Of a stretch of DNA of 64,000 bases, positions 51,383 through 59,921 are shown one piece after another. The notes under the pieces were generated by a model, which ran no database searches, was not told the DNA's origin, and saw only the letters and a list, made by a program, of their open reading frames with translations. The position numbers were made by a program, and so were the translations under genes. The DNA is from JAEZBP01 sp963832725 (lineage in GTDB: Bacteria > Myxococcota_A > Polyangia > Polyangiales > Sandaracinaceae): positions 1,550,001 to 1,614,000 of the forward strand of contig CAWHVG010000005.1 in assembly GCA_963832725.1 (NCBI GenBank). Direction: 5' to 3'. Every line of letters starts with the position of its first letter. The first letter of the stretch is position 1.

Positions 51383-53620
51383 ATGCGCGTCATCCCCATC
51401 CGTCCCGAGTCCGCCGCTCCCATCGCCGCCCCGCGGCGAGCCGATGTGAGCGTCGACCTCTGCCGTCTCCTGCTCGGCGACGACGCCGCGGGCCTTCCGG
51501 TTCCGCCCGTCCTCGACGTGCTGAGCGCGCTGCTCGCCCTCGCGGAGGGCCGGCGGGAGAAGTCGATCCTCCCGCTCGGCACCGCCCCCGCCGAGCTGGT
51601 GCTCGTCCGACGGGGCCCGCGCGTGCTGGTGAGCTACGTCGTCATCGACGGCGCGCCCGAGCTGCACACGCTGGACCGCCCGGTGGCCCTGGTCACCGCC
51701 CTCGGTCGCGGCGCCAGCCTGGCCCGCGTCCTCGGCGAGAGCGAGGCCGATCCGATCCACCGCGACCTGCTGCTCCGCCTCTCGGAGCGCGCGCTGGAGA
51801 CGACCCTCCACGAGCCGGGCGAGGAGGCCGCGCCGGTCGAGCGCAGCGGTGGCGCCATCGAGCGCCCGGGCCCGCGGGTGCCGCTCGCGTTCGGCTTCGA
51901 CGCCGAGATCGTCCCTCAGGCAGCGCCGCCCCGCGGCACGAGCGTCTCGGACGTCCACGCCATGCTCTTCCCGGGCAACCTCTGGCTCTGGGTGCGCGGG
52001 CGTCGCATCGCGCTTCTGCGGGGGCCGATCCTGCTCGCCGTCTGCCGCATGGTGGCGGCGGTGCGGGCGCTGATCGACGCGTCGGAGGCCGGCCGGCCGC
52101 TCAACGTGCGGCTGCGCGCCGGGGCCTTCGTCATCGGCGTCCGCCTCGAGCGGGGCGGCGTCGTGTCGCTGCGCCTGGGCGCCGAGGGCGCGGTGACCAT
52201 CCCCGAGCTCAGCGTCGACGAGGCCGCGCTGCCGATCCTGCGCCTCGCCTCGGACATGCTGCGGGCGCTGGTGTCGGTGGACCGCAGCCAGACTCGCAAC
52301 CTCCGCGTCAGCACGCTGCGCGACGAGGTCCGCTCGCTGCGCCGCCGCGCGCGCACCCGCCGCCGCGACGACGACAGCATCGTCCACGAGGATCCCGATC
52401 GGCTGCGCGCCTCGGCCAGGGCCACGCCCGCCCCCGCGCCGAGCGCACCGACCCCCGCGCCGCGCGCGCTGCGCTTCGGCTCCCGCTGGGAGACGGAGGT
52501 CGAGGGGCTGGAGACCGGCTCCACCTTCCTCTGTGGCGACCGCATCATCGTGGCCACGCCGCGGCAGACGGTGGCGCTCTCGCGCGACGAGGGCGAGGTG
52601 CTCTGGTCGCACCGCGAGCCCGCCGCGGCCTCGTTCATGACCGGCACGGCGCTGGTGCGTCTCGGCAGCGACGGGCGGGTGGCCCTCTGCGACATCGCCG
52701 ACGGTGAGCCCTACGCCGAGGCCTCGCTCGCACCTCGTGTCGGCGGACCACCGACCGGCATCCTCGCGGGTGGCGGCGCGCTGCCGCCGGTGGCCGTGCT
52801 CGCCGACGGCCGCGACCGGCTGAGCGCGGTCGACCTGAGGACCGGGGAGCTGCGCTGGCGCTTCGTGGCCGGGCACGGCGCGTTCGCGCTCAAGCGGACG
52901 GGCCGCATCCTCCTCGTCGCCTGCGGCGATCGGGCGCTCTCGGCGCTCGACGTCGCCACCGGCGAGCTCCTCTGGCGCTTCACCGCGGAGGGCCGCTTCC
53001 ACGTCGCGCCGGCCGTGGACGGCGACATGGTGATCGCGGCCAGCGGAGAGCCGGGGACCGGCGACGGAGCGCTCTACGGCATCGATCTCTTCAGTGGTCG
53101 CGCGCGCTGGCAGCGCTCGCTGGACGCGGCGCCGGCCAGCGCGCCGGTGGTGGCGCCCGGCGTCGCGACGATCGCCATCGGCGGGCCGCGGCGGGCGTCA
53201 CTGGCGGCGTTCTCGCCCGCGAACGGCGAGCTGAGCTGGATGATCCCCGATCCGGGCATCGCCGCCGGCGCCGCGTGCCTCGCGCTGGACCGGACGCTGA
53301 TCGTCAACGCGCCCTCGAGGGTGTCGGCGATCGACCTCGACGACGGGAAGACACGCTGGCACCGTCGCCTCGCGCATCCGGTGGCGGACGACGTGCCGCG
53401 CCGGCTCGAGCCGGTGCTCCGGAGCGGCGCGGTCTTCCTGCCCTCGGCGCAGGTCCACGTCGTCCGGCCCCAGGATGGCCACTCGATCGGCGATCCGCTC
53501 CCCTCGGAGCTGGTCCCCGATTGGATGCGGGTCGACGAGCGCGGCTGGGTGTACGTCGCCGAGGAGAGCGGGCACATCGCCGCGCTGGCGCCCAGGCCGA
53601 ACCTCTCGCTGGTCCGCTGA
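51383..53620 (+). CDS. PQQ-binding-like beta-propeller protein
   Basis: 745 residues; no signal peptide. The first ~360 residues are of unknown fold (VDLCRLLLGDDAAGLPVPPV, LWLWVRGRRIALLRGPILLA), ending in a basic and Pro/Ala-rich linker. From ~370 there are repeated WD-like PQQ motifs: GEVLWSHREPA, LRTGELRWRFVAGHG, VATGELLWRFTAEG, GRARWQRSL, ANGELSWMIPD and DGKTRWHRRL, giving a propeller of 7-8 blades. The PQQ-ligand residues are not identifiable, so it is probably a scaffold. Partner unknown. Confidence 0.8.
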   Translation: MRVIPIRPESAAPIAAPRRADVSVDLCRLLLGDDAAGLPVPPVLDVLSALLALAEGRREKSILPLGTAPAELVLVRRGPRVLVSYVVIDGAPELHTLDRPVALVTALGRGASLARVLGESEADPIHRDLLLRLSERALETTLHEPGEEAAPVERSGGAIERPGPRVPLAFGFDAEIVPQAAPPRGTSVSDVHAMLFPGNLWLWVRGRRIALLRGPILLAVCRMVAAVRALIDASEAGRPLNVRLRAGAFVIGVRLERGGVVSLRLGAEGAVTIPELSVDEAALPILRLASDMLRALVSVDRSQTRNLRVSTLRDEVRSLRRRARTRRRDDDSIVHEDPDRLRASARATPAPAPSAPTPAPRALRFGSRWETEVEGLETGSTFLCGDRIIVATPRQTVALSRDEGEVLWSHREPAAASFMTGTALVRLGSDGRVALCDIADGEPYAEASLAPRVGGPPTGILAGGGALPPVAVLADGRDRLSAVDLRTGELRWRFVAGHGAFALKRTGRILLVACGDRALSALDVATGELLWRFTAEGRFHVAPAVDGDMVIAASGEPGTGDGALYGIDLFSGRARWQRSLDAAPASAPVVAPGVATIAIGGPRRASLAAFSPANGELSWMIPDPGIAAGAACLALDRTLIVNAPSRVSAIDLDDGKTRWHRRLAHPVADDVPRRLEPVLRSGAVFLPSAQVHVVRPQDGHSIGDPLPSELVPDWMRVDERGWVYVAEESGHIAALAPRPNLSLVR

Positions 53621-53655
53621 GCGCCCACGACCGATTCGCGTCTCGAGGCGTGTCC

Positions 53656-53733
53656 GGCGTCTCGACCCCGGCTCCCGCTTCGCGACGCGAGTCGGGCGTC
53701 TCGACCCCGGTTCGCGCCTCGCGACGCGACTGC
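53656..53733. repeat. 39-bp direct repeat, two copies
   Basis: GGCGTCTCGACCCCGG begins copies at 53656 and 53695, both followed by .TC.CGC.TCGCGACGCGA; period 39. It lies between the propeller gene and the following lipoprotein gene and could act as a regulatory or slippage spacer. Confidence 0.6.
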
Positions 53734-53774
53734 GTCGACGGTCTCGGAACGCATCTTGCTCGTCGCCGCGGGTC

Positions 53775-54455
53775 ATGAAGCTCTGGCACACGACGGCACT
53801 CGCGGTTCTACTGACGGGCTGCTCGGGCGACGCCCTCGAGGTGACGCGCAACGACCAGCCGTGGTCCTACCAGCAGGTCACGGAAGAGCTGCACACCGGC
53901 ACCGGGTCCACGCAGCTCCAGATCGTCCTCACGGATCCGGGCCCGCCTCACGTCGCCGACGCGGGCGGCTCGTATAGCGTGGTGGTCGAGCTCGACCCGA
54001 GCGCGCTCGAAGGCACGCTGCCGCGAACCTTGGAGGTGAACGGGGCAGCGCTCTTCCAGTACACCGACGCCGATCCCTACTACCACGACGGTCCGGCGAG
54101 CTTCGAGGCGGGGTCCTCGAACGATCCGCTGATCCTGAGCGCGTATCTCGACGCATCGTGCTTCTGCACCGGGCCACCGTCCGACGTCCGCCAGGAGGTC
54201 ACGGGCAGCCTCGTGTTGGAGGCGCGTGACGCCGACGGCACCGTGCACGGTCGGATCGACGTCACCGGCGACCCGATCCCGACCTCGTTCGGGGATCGCG
54301 TCACGGTCCAGGGGCCCTTCTCGGCCGCGCCGATTCGACTGACCAACGTCGATCAAACGTTCGAGACGACGGCTCCCGGTGGGGCGTTCCGCCTCGGACG
54401 CGCGTTGGCAGAATCGTGCCCTCGGGGTGGCGAAAACGCCGTTGTGGTGGGATGA
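53775..54455 (+). CDS. Lipoprotein of unknown function
   Basis: 226 residues. Signal LWHTTALAVLLTGCSGD with lipobox LTGC. The mature part is rich in beta-type sequence (YSVVVELDPSALEGTLPRT, SLVLEARDADGTVHGRIDV) with two Cys near CFCTG, and no domain was recognised. It lies downstream of the PQQ-like gene in the same direction (154-base gap) and upstream of the lipoprotein methyltransferase. ATG 53775. Confidence 0.7.
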   Translation: MKLWHTTALAVLLTGCSGDALEVTRNDQPWSYQQVTEELHTGTGSTQLQIVLTDPGPPHVADAGGSYSVVVELDPSALEGTLPRTLEVNGAALFQYTDADPYYHDGPASFEAGSSNDPLILSAYLDASCFCTGPPSDVRQEVTGSLVLEARDADGTVHGRIDVTGDPIPTSFGDRVTVQGPFSAAPIRLTNVDQTFETTAPGGAFRLGRALAESCPRGGENAVVVG

Positions 54456-54533
54456 CCAATTCACCTCCCCTCGCGTCGGCGTGACGGTCGTGTGGCGCCG
54501 CGCCAGCGCTCAACCCCGAACCCCCTCGGTGCG

Positions 54534-55277
54534 ATGACCAAGCTTCTCCCCCTCGCTTCGGCTGCCGTCCTCGTCGCCTGCGGCGGAGCACCGCCCGCCG
54601 ACCAAGGCCAACCCCCCGACTCCCAGCACCACGAGGCCGCCGCGCAGGCCTCGGCCGGCCAGGCCGGCGGGGCCGAGCATCAACACGGCCACGGCTACCA
54701 CCACGACTTCTCGGACGTCGAGCGCTTCGCCGCCATCTTCGACGATCCGTCGCGGGACGAGTGGCAGCACCCGGACGAGGTCATGCGCCTCTTGCAGATC
54801 CAGGCCGGCATGACGGCCGCCGATCTCGGCGCCGGCACCGGCTACTTCCTCCCCTACCTCGAGCGCGCGGTGGCGCCGGACGGCCGCGTGCTCGCGCTCG
54901 ACGTCGAGCCCGCGATGGTCCGGCACATGGAGCAGCGCGTACAGGAAACCGGAATGCGCAACGTGGAGGTCCGCGAGGTGACGGCCGACAATCCCGGCCT
55001 GGACCCGCAGTCGGTCGATCGCGTGCTCGTCGTGGACACATGGCATCACCTCGACGACCGCGAGCACTACGCCTCGCTCCTGCACGACGGGCTCCGGCCA
55101 GCCGGCCAAGTGCTGGTCGTCGACTTCACCGCCGAGAGCCCCCACGGTCCGCCCGCCGACGCGCGCCTGACGCCCGAGCAGGTGGCCGCCGAGCTCGACG
55201 CCGGCGGGTTCGACGCGACCGTCCTCGAGGAAGAGCTGCCCTACCAGTACGTCGTGCGCGGCTTGCGCCGCCCGTGA
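54534..55277 (+). CDS. Lipoprotein-type SAM-dependent methyltransferase with His-rich linker
   Basis: 247 residues. Signal AAVLVACGG gives a lipobox, followed by a Gln/Pro-rich stretch and a His-rich segment (EHQHGHGYHHDF). Then a class I methyltransferase: FDDPSRDEWQHPDEVMRLL, SAM loop AADLGAGTGYFLPYLERAV, acidic residue in VLALDVEPAMV, and VDRVLVVDTWHHLDDR as motif IV. Such proteins occur in several Myxococcota-like genomes, and an extracytoplasmic methyltransferase is puzzling because SAM is cytosolic. The signal may be cleaved incompletely or the region may be a metal sensor. ATG 54534. Confidence 0.75.
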   Translation: MTKLLPLASAAVLVACGGAPPADQGQPPDSQHHEAAAQASAGQAGGAEHQHGHGYHHDFSDVERFAAIFDDPSRDEWQHPDEVMRLLQIQAGMTAADLGAGTGYFLPYLERAVAPDGRVLALDVEPAMVRHMEQRVQETGMRNVEVREVTADNPGLDPQSVDRVLVVDTWHHLDDREHYASLLHDGLRPAGQVLVVDFTAESPHGPPADARLTPEQVAAELDAGGFDATVLEEELPYQYVVRGLRRP

Positions 55278-55281
55278 CTGG

Positions 55282-56010
55282 TCAGCGCTCGGGCCGCAGG
55301 GTGATCCCGAGCGCGCGCTCGAACCCGCGCGTCAGAAGCTCGATCAGCCGCTCCTCGGGCGGGTGATCGGGCATCAGCTCCGACAGGCTCACAGAGATGG
55401 GCTCGAGGTCGTGCGCGGCCGGATCGCGCACGAGCTTGGGCAGCTCGCCCTGCCGATCGGTCAACAGAAGGCTGCCGTGCTGCAGGAACACGTCGCGCCC
55501 TCGCCACTGCGCGCTGGCCAGGAGCTTCTTGCCATTGACCAGCACCTCCTCGGCCGACGCGGACGCGAAGCAGACGGGGGTCAGACCGCCGGCCGGGCGG
55601 GGCAGCCGCGGCGCGCCCGTGCCGGCGATGCCGAGCTGCGCAAGGCCGGCCAAGAGCGCCGTCGAGATCGCGTGGTAGCTCTCCATCAGCGTGCCGCCGA
55701 CGCGCGGGTCGTTCTGGAACGCGACCACCGAGTAGGTCAGCTCGTCGTCGTGGAGGAGCGCCTGGCCGCCGGTCGGCCGCCGGACCGTGTCGAGACCCGC
55801 CGCGCGCACGGCGTCCATGTCGAGGATCTCCTCGGTCTGCCCGCGGCCGAGCGAGATACAGGCAGGCGTCCAGCCGTAGAAGCGGAGCGTGGGCGGCCTC
55901 TCTCCGGCCACCAGCTCGTCGCGGAGCTGGAGGTCGCGCGCCATGTTCTCGGCCCCGGTCGCCGGCGTATCGACGATCAAGGACCACTCGTCGGGAGCCC
56001 AAGCGGTCAT
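55282..56010 (-). CDS. LipM-type octanoyltransferase/lipoate-protein ligase
   Basis: 242 residues. BPL/LplA fold: ISLGRGQTEEI, RRPTGGQALLHDDELTYSV, the Cys region TPVCFASASAEEVLVNGKKLL (Cys ~145, Lys ~159) and RDVFLQHGSLLL. A Cys in this position favours octanoyl-ACP:protein transferase (LipM-like) over ATP-dependent ligation, but the assignment is by motif only. ATG 56010 starts at MTAWAPDEWSLIVDTP. It converges with the methyltransferase and has a 346-base gap upstream. Confidence 0.82.
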   Translation of the reverse strand: MTAWAPDEWSLIVDTPATGAENMARDLQLRDELVAGERPPTLRFYGWTPACISLGRGQTEEILDMDAVRAAGLDTVRRPTGGQALLHDDELTYSVVAFQNDPRVGGTLMESYHAISTALLAGLAQLGIAGTGAPRLPRPAGGLTPVCFASASAEEVLVNGKKLLASAQWRGRDVFLQHGSLLLTDRQGELPKLVRDPAAHDLEPISVSLSELMPDHPPEERLIELLTRGFERALGITLRPER

Positions 56011-56356
56011 CGCGGCCGTATCGTGGACGCCCGCTGCCGTCGCCGCCAGCGCTCGCGCGCATGGAGGGGTCCGAGCACGAGGGCCGCGAGGGCCTAGACG
56101 GCTCGAGCCTCGAAGCGCGAGGCCCGATGGGGGCGACGAGCGCGGTCCCGGCGCCGCCACCACGGTTCGCGCATTCGAAGGCTCGGAGGAGAGCGGCTCG
56201 CCGCCGGGGATCCGCGCCGGCGATGTCGGGCAGCTCATCGGCGGCGATGCGCACGCTCCGCAGGCCGCACACCGATCGCGAGCGGCGCAGGCTCGAGATC
56301 ACCCCGCTGCGCCGCGCGGGCCGGGGCGTGGCGCGCAGGACAGCAGCGACCGAAGC
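56011..56356. other. Non-coding stretch
   Basis: 346 bases between the lipM and dus genes, both minus. I see no convincing ORF, only the weak continuation of the lipM frame upstream of its start. No hairpin with a T-run. It would hold the lipM promoter. Confidence 0.35.
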
Positions 56357-57379
56357 TCAGGCCGCCGCGAAGGAGGCGGTCTCGACGCCGCGCTCGCGCG
56401 CCTCGTGGTACTGCTCGAACGCGTCGTAGAGGTCGAGCACCTCGGCGAGGCTGTCGGCGGCGTTCAGCCGGCTGCGCAGGTTGGCGCCGCCGTGCAAGCC
56501 CTTGAGGTAGCCCGGGTAGTAGCGACGCATGTAGCGGATGGCGCGGTACTCGCCGCGCTCCTCGACGTTGCCCGCGAGGTGCTCGCGGCAGAGCGCCATC
56601 CGCTCGCGGAAGCCCTTCGGCGCCGGCTCCTCGCCGCGATCGATCAACGCCCGACACTCGCCGGCGATCCACGGATGCGCGATGGCCGCGCGCCCGATCA
56701 TCACGCCCTCGCAGCCGGTCTCCTCGATGGCGCGCACGGCGTCGCCGGCGCTCTTCACGTCACCGTTGACGATGACCGGGATCGACACGGCCTCCCGCGC
56801 CTTGCGGGCCCAGCTCCAGTCGGCGTGGCCGTCGTGCCCCATCTTCGCCGTACGGCAGTGGATGGTGATGACGCGGACGCCGACGTCCTCGAGCCTGCGG
56901 GCGAGGTCGACGATGGGCATGTGGCTCTCCGGCCCGAGCCCGATGCGGGTCTTCACGGTCACCGGCAGCGACACGCTCTCGACCACCATCTTCGCCATGG
57001 AGACCATGGCCTCCGGGTCGCGGAGCCAGCCGGCGCCTGCCCCGCGGCGGGCGATCTTCGGCACCCAGCAGCCGCAGTTGATGTCGAGGAAGACGGGCTC
57101 CGACGCCTCGGCCACCCGCGCCGCCTCGGCCAATCGCTCGGGGCTCGATCCGTAGATCTGAATGGCGGTCGGGTAGTCGTCCGGGCCGCCGAGCGCGATC
57201 TTCTTCTTGGCGTTGCGGCAACCGCGCAAGAGCCCCTCGACGTTCACGAACTCGGTGACGCAGAGGTCGGCGCCGCGGGAGCGGCAGATCCGGCGGAAGA
57301 CGGCGTCGGTGACGTCCTCCATCGGCGCGACGATGGCGGGCTTGCTGCGGAAATACGCGTCGAAGTCGAACGGCTGCAT
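56357..57379 (-). CDS. dus: tRNA-dihydrouridine synthase
   Basis: 340 residues, usual length. FMN TIM-barrel enzyme reducing uridine in tRNA D-loops. Starts MQPFDFDAYFRSKPAIVAPM; APMEDVTD is the FMN-phosphate entry motif. Catalytic Cys lies in VFLDINCGCWVPKI (~102); a second Cys replaces the common Met/Ser before it. VTVKTRIGLG, ITIHCRTAKMGHDG, PVIVNGDV and EGVMIGRAAIAHPW complete the family set. The C-terminal helical domain RAIRYMRRYYPGYLKGL binds tRNA. DusB-like is my best subfamily guess. Confidence 0.92.
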   Translation of the reverse strand: MQPFDFDAYFRSKPAIVAPMEDVTDAVFRRICRSRGADLCVTEFVNVEGLLRGCRNAKKKIALGGPDDYPTAIQIYGSSPERLAEAARVAEASEPVFLDINCGCWVPKIARRGAGAGWLRDPEAMVSMAKMVVESVSLPVTVKTRIGLGPESHMPIVDLARRLEDVGVRVITIHCRTAKMGHDGHADWSWARKAREAVSIPVIVNGDVKSAGDAVRAIEETGCEGVMIGRAAIAHPWIAGECRALIDRGEEPAPKGFRERMALCREHLAGNVEERGEYRAIRYMRRYYPGYLKGLHGGANLRSRLNAADSLAEVLDLYDAFEQYHEARERGVETASFAAA

Positions 57380-57498
57380 CGGACTCGCACATCTAGAACG
57401 AGTCGCGACGCCTCGCCAGGCGAGCGCTCACGCAGCGCGGCGACGACCGGGGCCGGCGTGCGAGGCGCACAGCCCACGCTGAAGCGGGTGGAGCCGCG

Positions 57499-58335
57499 CT
57501 ACCTGCGGGTGACCCACACGCGGGCCGGCGTCTTCAGCGAGGCGAGGTGCGGGACGCGCTCGAAGGGGAGCGGCTCGGCGCGCGAGAGGCCCGCGTCGGC
57601 GAAGAAGCGCCGCACGGCGGCCTCGTCGGCGAAGTCCTCGCGGGTCCCGCGACCCTTGGTCACGAGGCGGATTCCGGCTTTGAGCGCGCTGGTAGCCGCC
57701 GCGAGCTCAGCGCTCTCGGCGCGGGTGCGGAGCTCGCACACGAACGCGCCGCGGCCATCGAGCGCGCCGGCGACCGCCCGGACCAGTCGCGCTCGATTGG
57801 ACGGCGCGAAGTAGCCGAGCACACCTTCCGCCACCACCAGCGGCCGCTCCGCGCGGGCCAGCAGAGCCGTCAGCTCGGCCTCGAATCCGTCCGCCAGCAC
57901 GTCCGCGCTCACCTGCGTCAGGCGGCCGGCGAGCCGAGCACGCAGCTCGAGCGACGCTCGCTCGCGCAGCAGCCGCCGCTTGAGCGCGACCATCGCCGGC
58001 AGGTCGACCTCCACGTAGCGCGTACGGCGGTCGGCCGCCCAGGTCACGCCGCGCCGCGAGAGGCCCGCGCCGATCTCCACCACGACGTCGGGCCGCTCCT
58101 CTTCCAGCGCACTCTCGATCCAGCGGTGCCGCAGCTCCAGGTACTGCGCCATCGTCGGTACACCGGAAAAGAAGCGCGGGAAAACGCCTTCGCCGGCGAA
58201 GCGGAAGCTCCAGAAGAGCGTCCGCCCGAGCGCGGTGGCGAAGAGCCGCCCATGCGGCATCCCGACGTGATGCCAGACGTAGGCCGTGTAGTGCGCCGTC
58301 GGCGCGATCTTCTCGTCCTCGGTCGGGCTCGCCAT
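57499..58335 (-). CDS. Leucine-carboxyl-methyltransferase-like SAM protein
   Basis: 278 residues. Sequence DVVVEIGAGLSRRGVTWAAD, TRYVEVDLPAMVALKRRLL and PLVVAEGVLGYFAPSNRARLV follow the LCMT/PPM family pattern (AdoMet loop; acidic motif; VAEG loop). N-terminal YTAYVWHHVGMPHGRLFATA and MAQYLELRHRWIESAL are typical too. Target is unknown. ATG 58335. Upstream lies a 462-base repeat-rich region. Confidence 0.8.
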   Translation of the reverse strand: MASPTEDEKIAPTAHYTAYVWHHVGMPHGRLFATALGRTLFWSFRFAGEGVFPRFFSGVPTMAQYLELRHRWIESALEEERPDVVVEIGAGLSRRGVTWAADRRTRYVEVDLPAMVALKRRLLRERASLELRARLAGRLTQVSADVLADGFEAELTALLARAERPLVVAEGVLGYFAPSNRARLVRAVAGALDGRGAFVCELRTRAESAELAAATSALKAGIRLVTKGRGTREDFADEAAVRRFFADAGLSRAEPLPFERVPHLASLKTPARVWVTRR

Positions 58336-58397
58336 GCCGGCGAACGGTAGATCAGCGCGGCGCGACGCGCTCGAGAGCGCGGTCCGGAGCCGAGGTT

Positions 58398-58797
58398 GGT
58401 GGTCGGCTGCGGGCCGCTGCTCGCTCGCTTCGCGCGAGCTCGTTGGTCGCGCGAGAGATCGGTTGGTGATGGCGGGGCTGCCGCGGACGGGCGTCCGGCG
58501 GGGCCGGGGGATGGCCCGCTCCTCCGAGAGGAACCCGACCCGAGGTGCCCCGCGACCAACGAACGAACTGCGGTTCGTTGGACGCCGGGCACGCTAGCGG
58601 GCCACCCGAGTCGTCGCTGGCCATCCCCCGGCCCCGCCTACCCCGAGTGGTGGGACGTCACGGGGTTGGTGCTGGTCCGGGTCACGCCGGCCGCGCCTGC
58701 GGCGCTGCCAGCATGACTGCTCCGCGGGCCGCTGCTCGCTCGCTTCGCGGGAGGTCGGTGGTCGGCTGGGGGCCGCTGCTCGCTCGCTTCGCGCGAG
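58398..58797. repeat. 41-bp direct repeats flanking a repeat-rich gap
   Basis: GGTGGTCGGCTGSGGGCCGC...TTCGCGCGAG occurs at 58398-58438 and 58757-58797, differing at one position. A third partial copy is at 58724. The second copy ends one base before the stop codon of the ferritin-like lipoprotein gene. The stretch in between contains the inverted repeat at 58497-58638. No gene is seen. Confidence 0.75.
58497..58638. repeat. 142-bp imperfect inverted repeat
   Basis: GGCGGGGCCGGGGGATGGCC at 58497-58516 is the perfect reverse complement of 58619-58638. At the centre CCAACGAAC (58556-58564) pairs with GTTCGTTGG (58573-58581), loop 8. The arms between are only partly complementary. It may be a mobile or structural element, or a cruciform; there is no T-run for a terminator. 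Confidence 0.7.
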
Positions 58798-59695
58798 TCA
58801 CGCCAGCGCGGCGAGCAACGACTGCGCGCGATCGGCCGAGGGCAGACCGAGCAGCATACGGAGCGCCGGATCGGGCTCGCCTTCGTGCTCCGCGGCGAGG
58901 ACGCTCAGCTCGGCGCGGCGCGCGTCTTCGAGGCGCCGCGCGTGCCGCGTCCCGAGTCGGTCGGTGGCCCAGTCGAGGATCGCGCCCGAGAAGAGCGCGT
59001 GCCCTGCCTCGTCGCGCGCGATGCGGGAGAAGCTCGCGCGCACCATCGGGTCGGTCGCCGCCGCGGCCTGGTGCGCCGCCACCAGCGCGCCGAGCGTCTC
59101 GCGCGCGCAGCCTTCGATGGCGTCGTCGAGGGCCAGGTCGGGGAGCGAACGCACCCGCGCCGGCCGAGCCGGCATCGAGCTGATTGCTCGCGCCCGCCGC
59201 ACGGGCCAGCCGTCCCACCTCGCGCGCGTGCCGGACCTCGTCCGCGGCGGCTCGGCGGGCGGCGCGCACCAGCGCGGAGGGCGCGTCGTGCGCGGAGAGC
59301 TCACGGGCCACGTCGTGGAAGGCCAGCACCGACGCGGCCTCCAGACCGGCCAGCTCGGCCAGCCACGCGGCGACCGGGCCCGGCGTCCGAACGGAGGCGC
59401 CCCGATAGTCGGTCGGTCGCCTCCCCCCGATGCAGGTCGTGAAACTGCAAGTCACGATCGTTCCCCCGTCACCCATCGCGAGCGAGCAGCTGGTGATCGG
59501 GTAGTAGGATTCGCCGATCGCCGCGCGGCAATAGTCGTCGCAACTCGGCGCACCACCGTCGGGCGCCGTCACGTCTGCGCCAACCGGCTGCGCGATCATC
59601 ACGTCCGGCGGGCAACCGCCGGAACATCCGGTCGACGCCAGCAGCGGCAGCCCGAGAGCAATGCGCCGAAGCCAGGTGCGCGCGAGCTCGTTCAT
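58798..59695 (-). CDS. Ferritin-like lipoprotein (frameshift)
   Basis: ~298 residues. Lipobox ASTGCSGG after a hydrophobic signal. A short Cys-rich N-part follows (SCDDYCRAAIGE, ITCSLAMG-like, VTCSFTTC), then a ferritin-like helical domain: AGLEAASVLAFHDVARELSA, ADEVRHAREVGRLARA and, after a frame break near 59184 (AGCAATC should be AGCATC), DAIEGCARETLGALVAAHQA and IARDEAGHALFSGAI, with E..E..H spacing. GGAGGTG lies 8 bases before ATG 59695. It matches the ferritin-like/lipoprotein pair at 1-878, here in one chain. Confidence 0.78.
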
Positions 59696-59921
59696 TCTCA
59701 TCACCTCCACGGCGCTCCGCAGCAACACACGGGCCAGGCACCAGCGAACGGGATTGGGCTCGGAGCCGGCACGGGCTGGCACGACCTCCGTTGGCTCAGT
59801 CGAGCTCGAAGCGCGGCTCGCGGCGGTCGTCGCGGGCCGCCACACGGTCGAGCGCTCGTATTCGACGCGGCCCCGCTGGCCCCGTGCTCGACCAGGCGGT
59901 GCACAGTCGAGCAGTCTCGGG

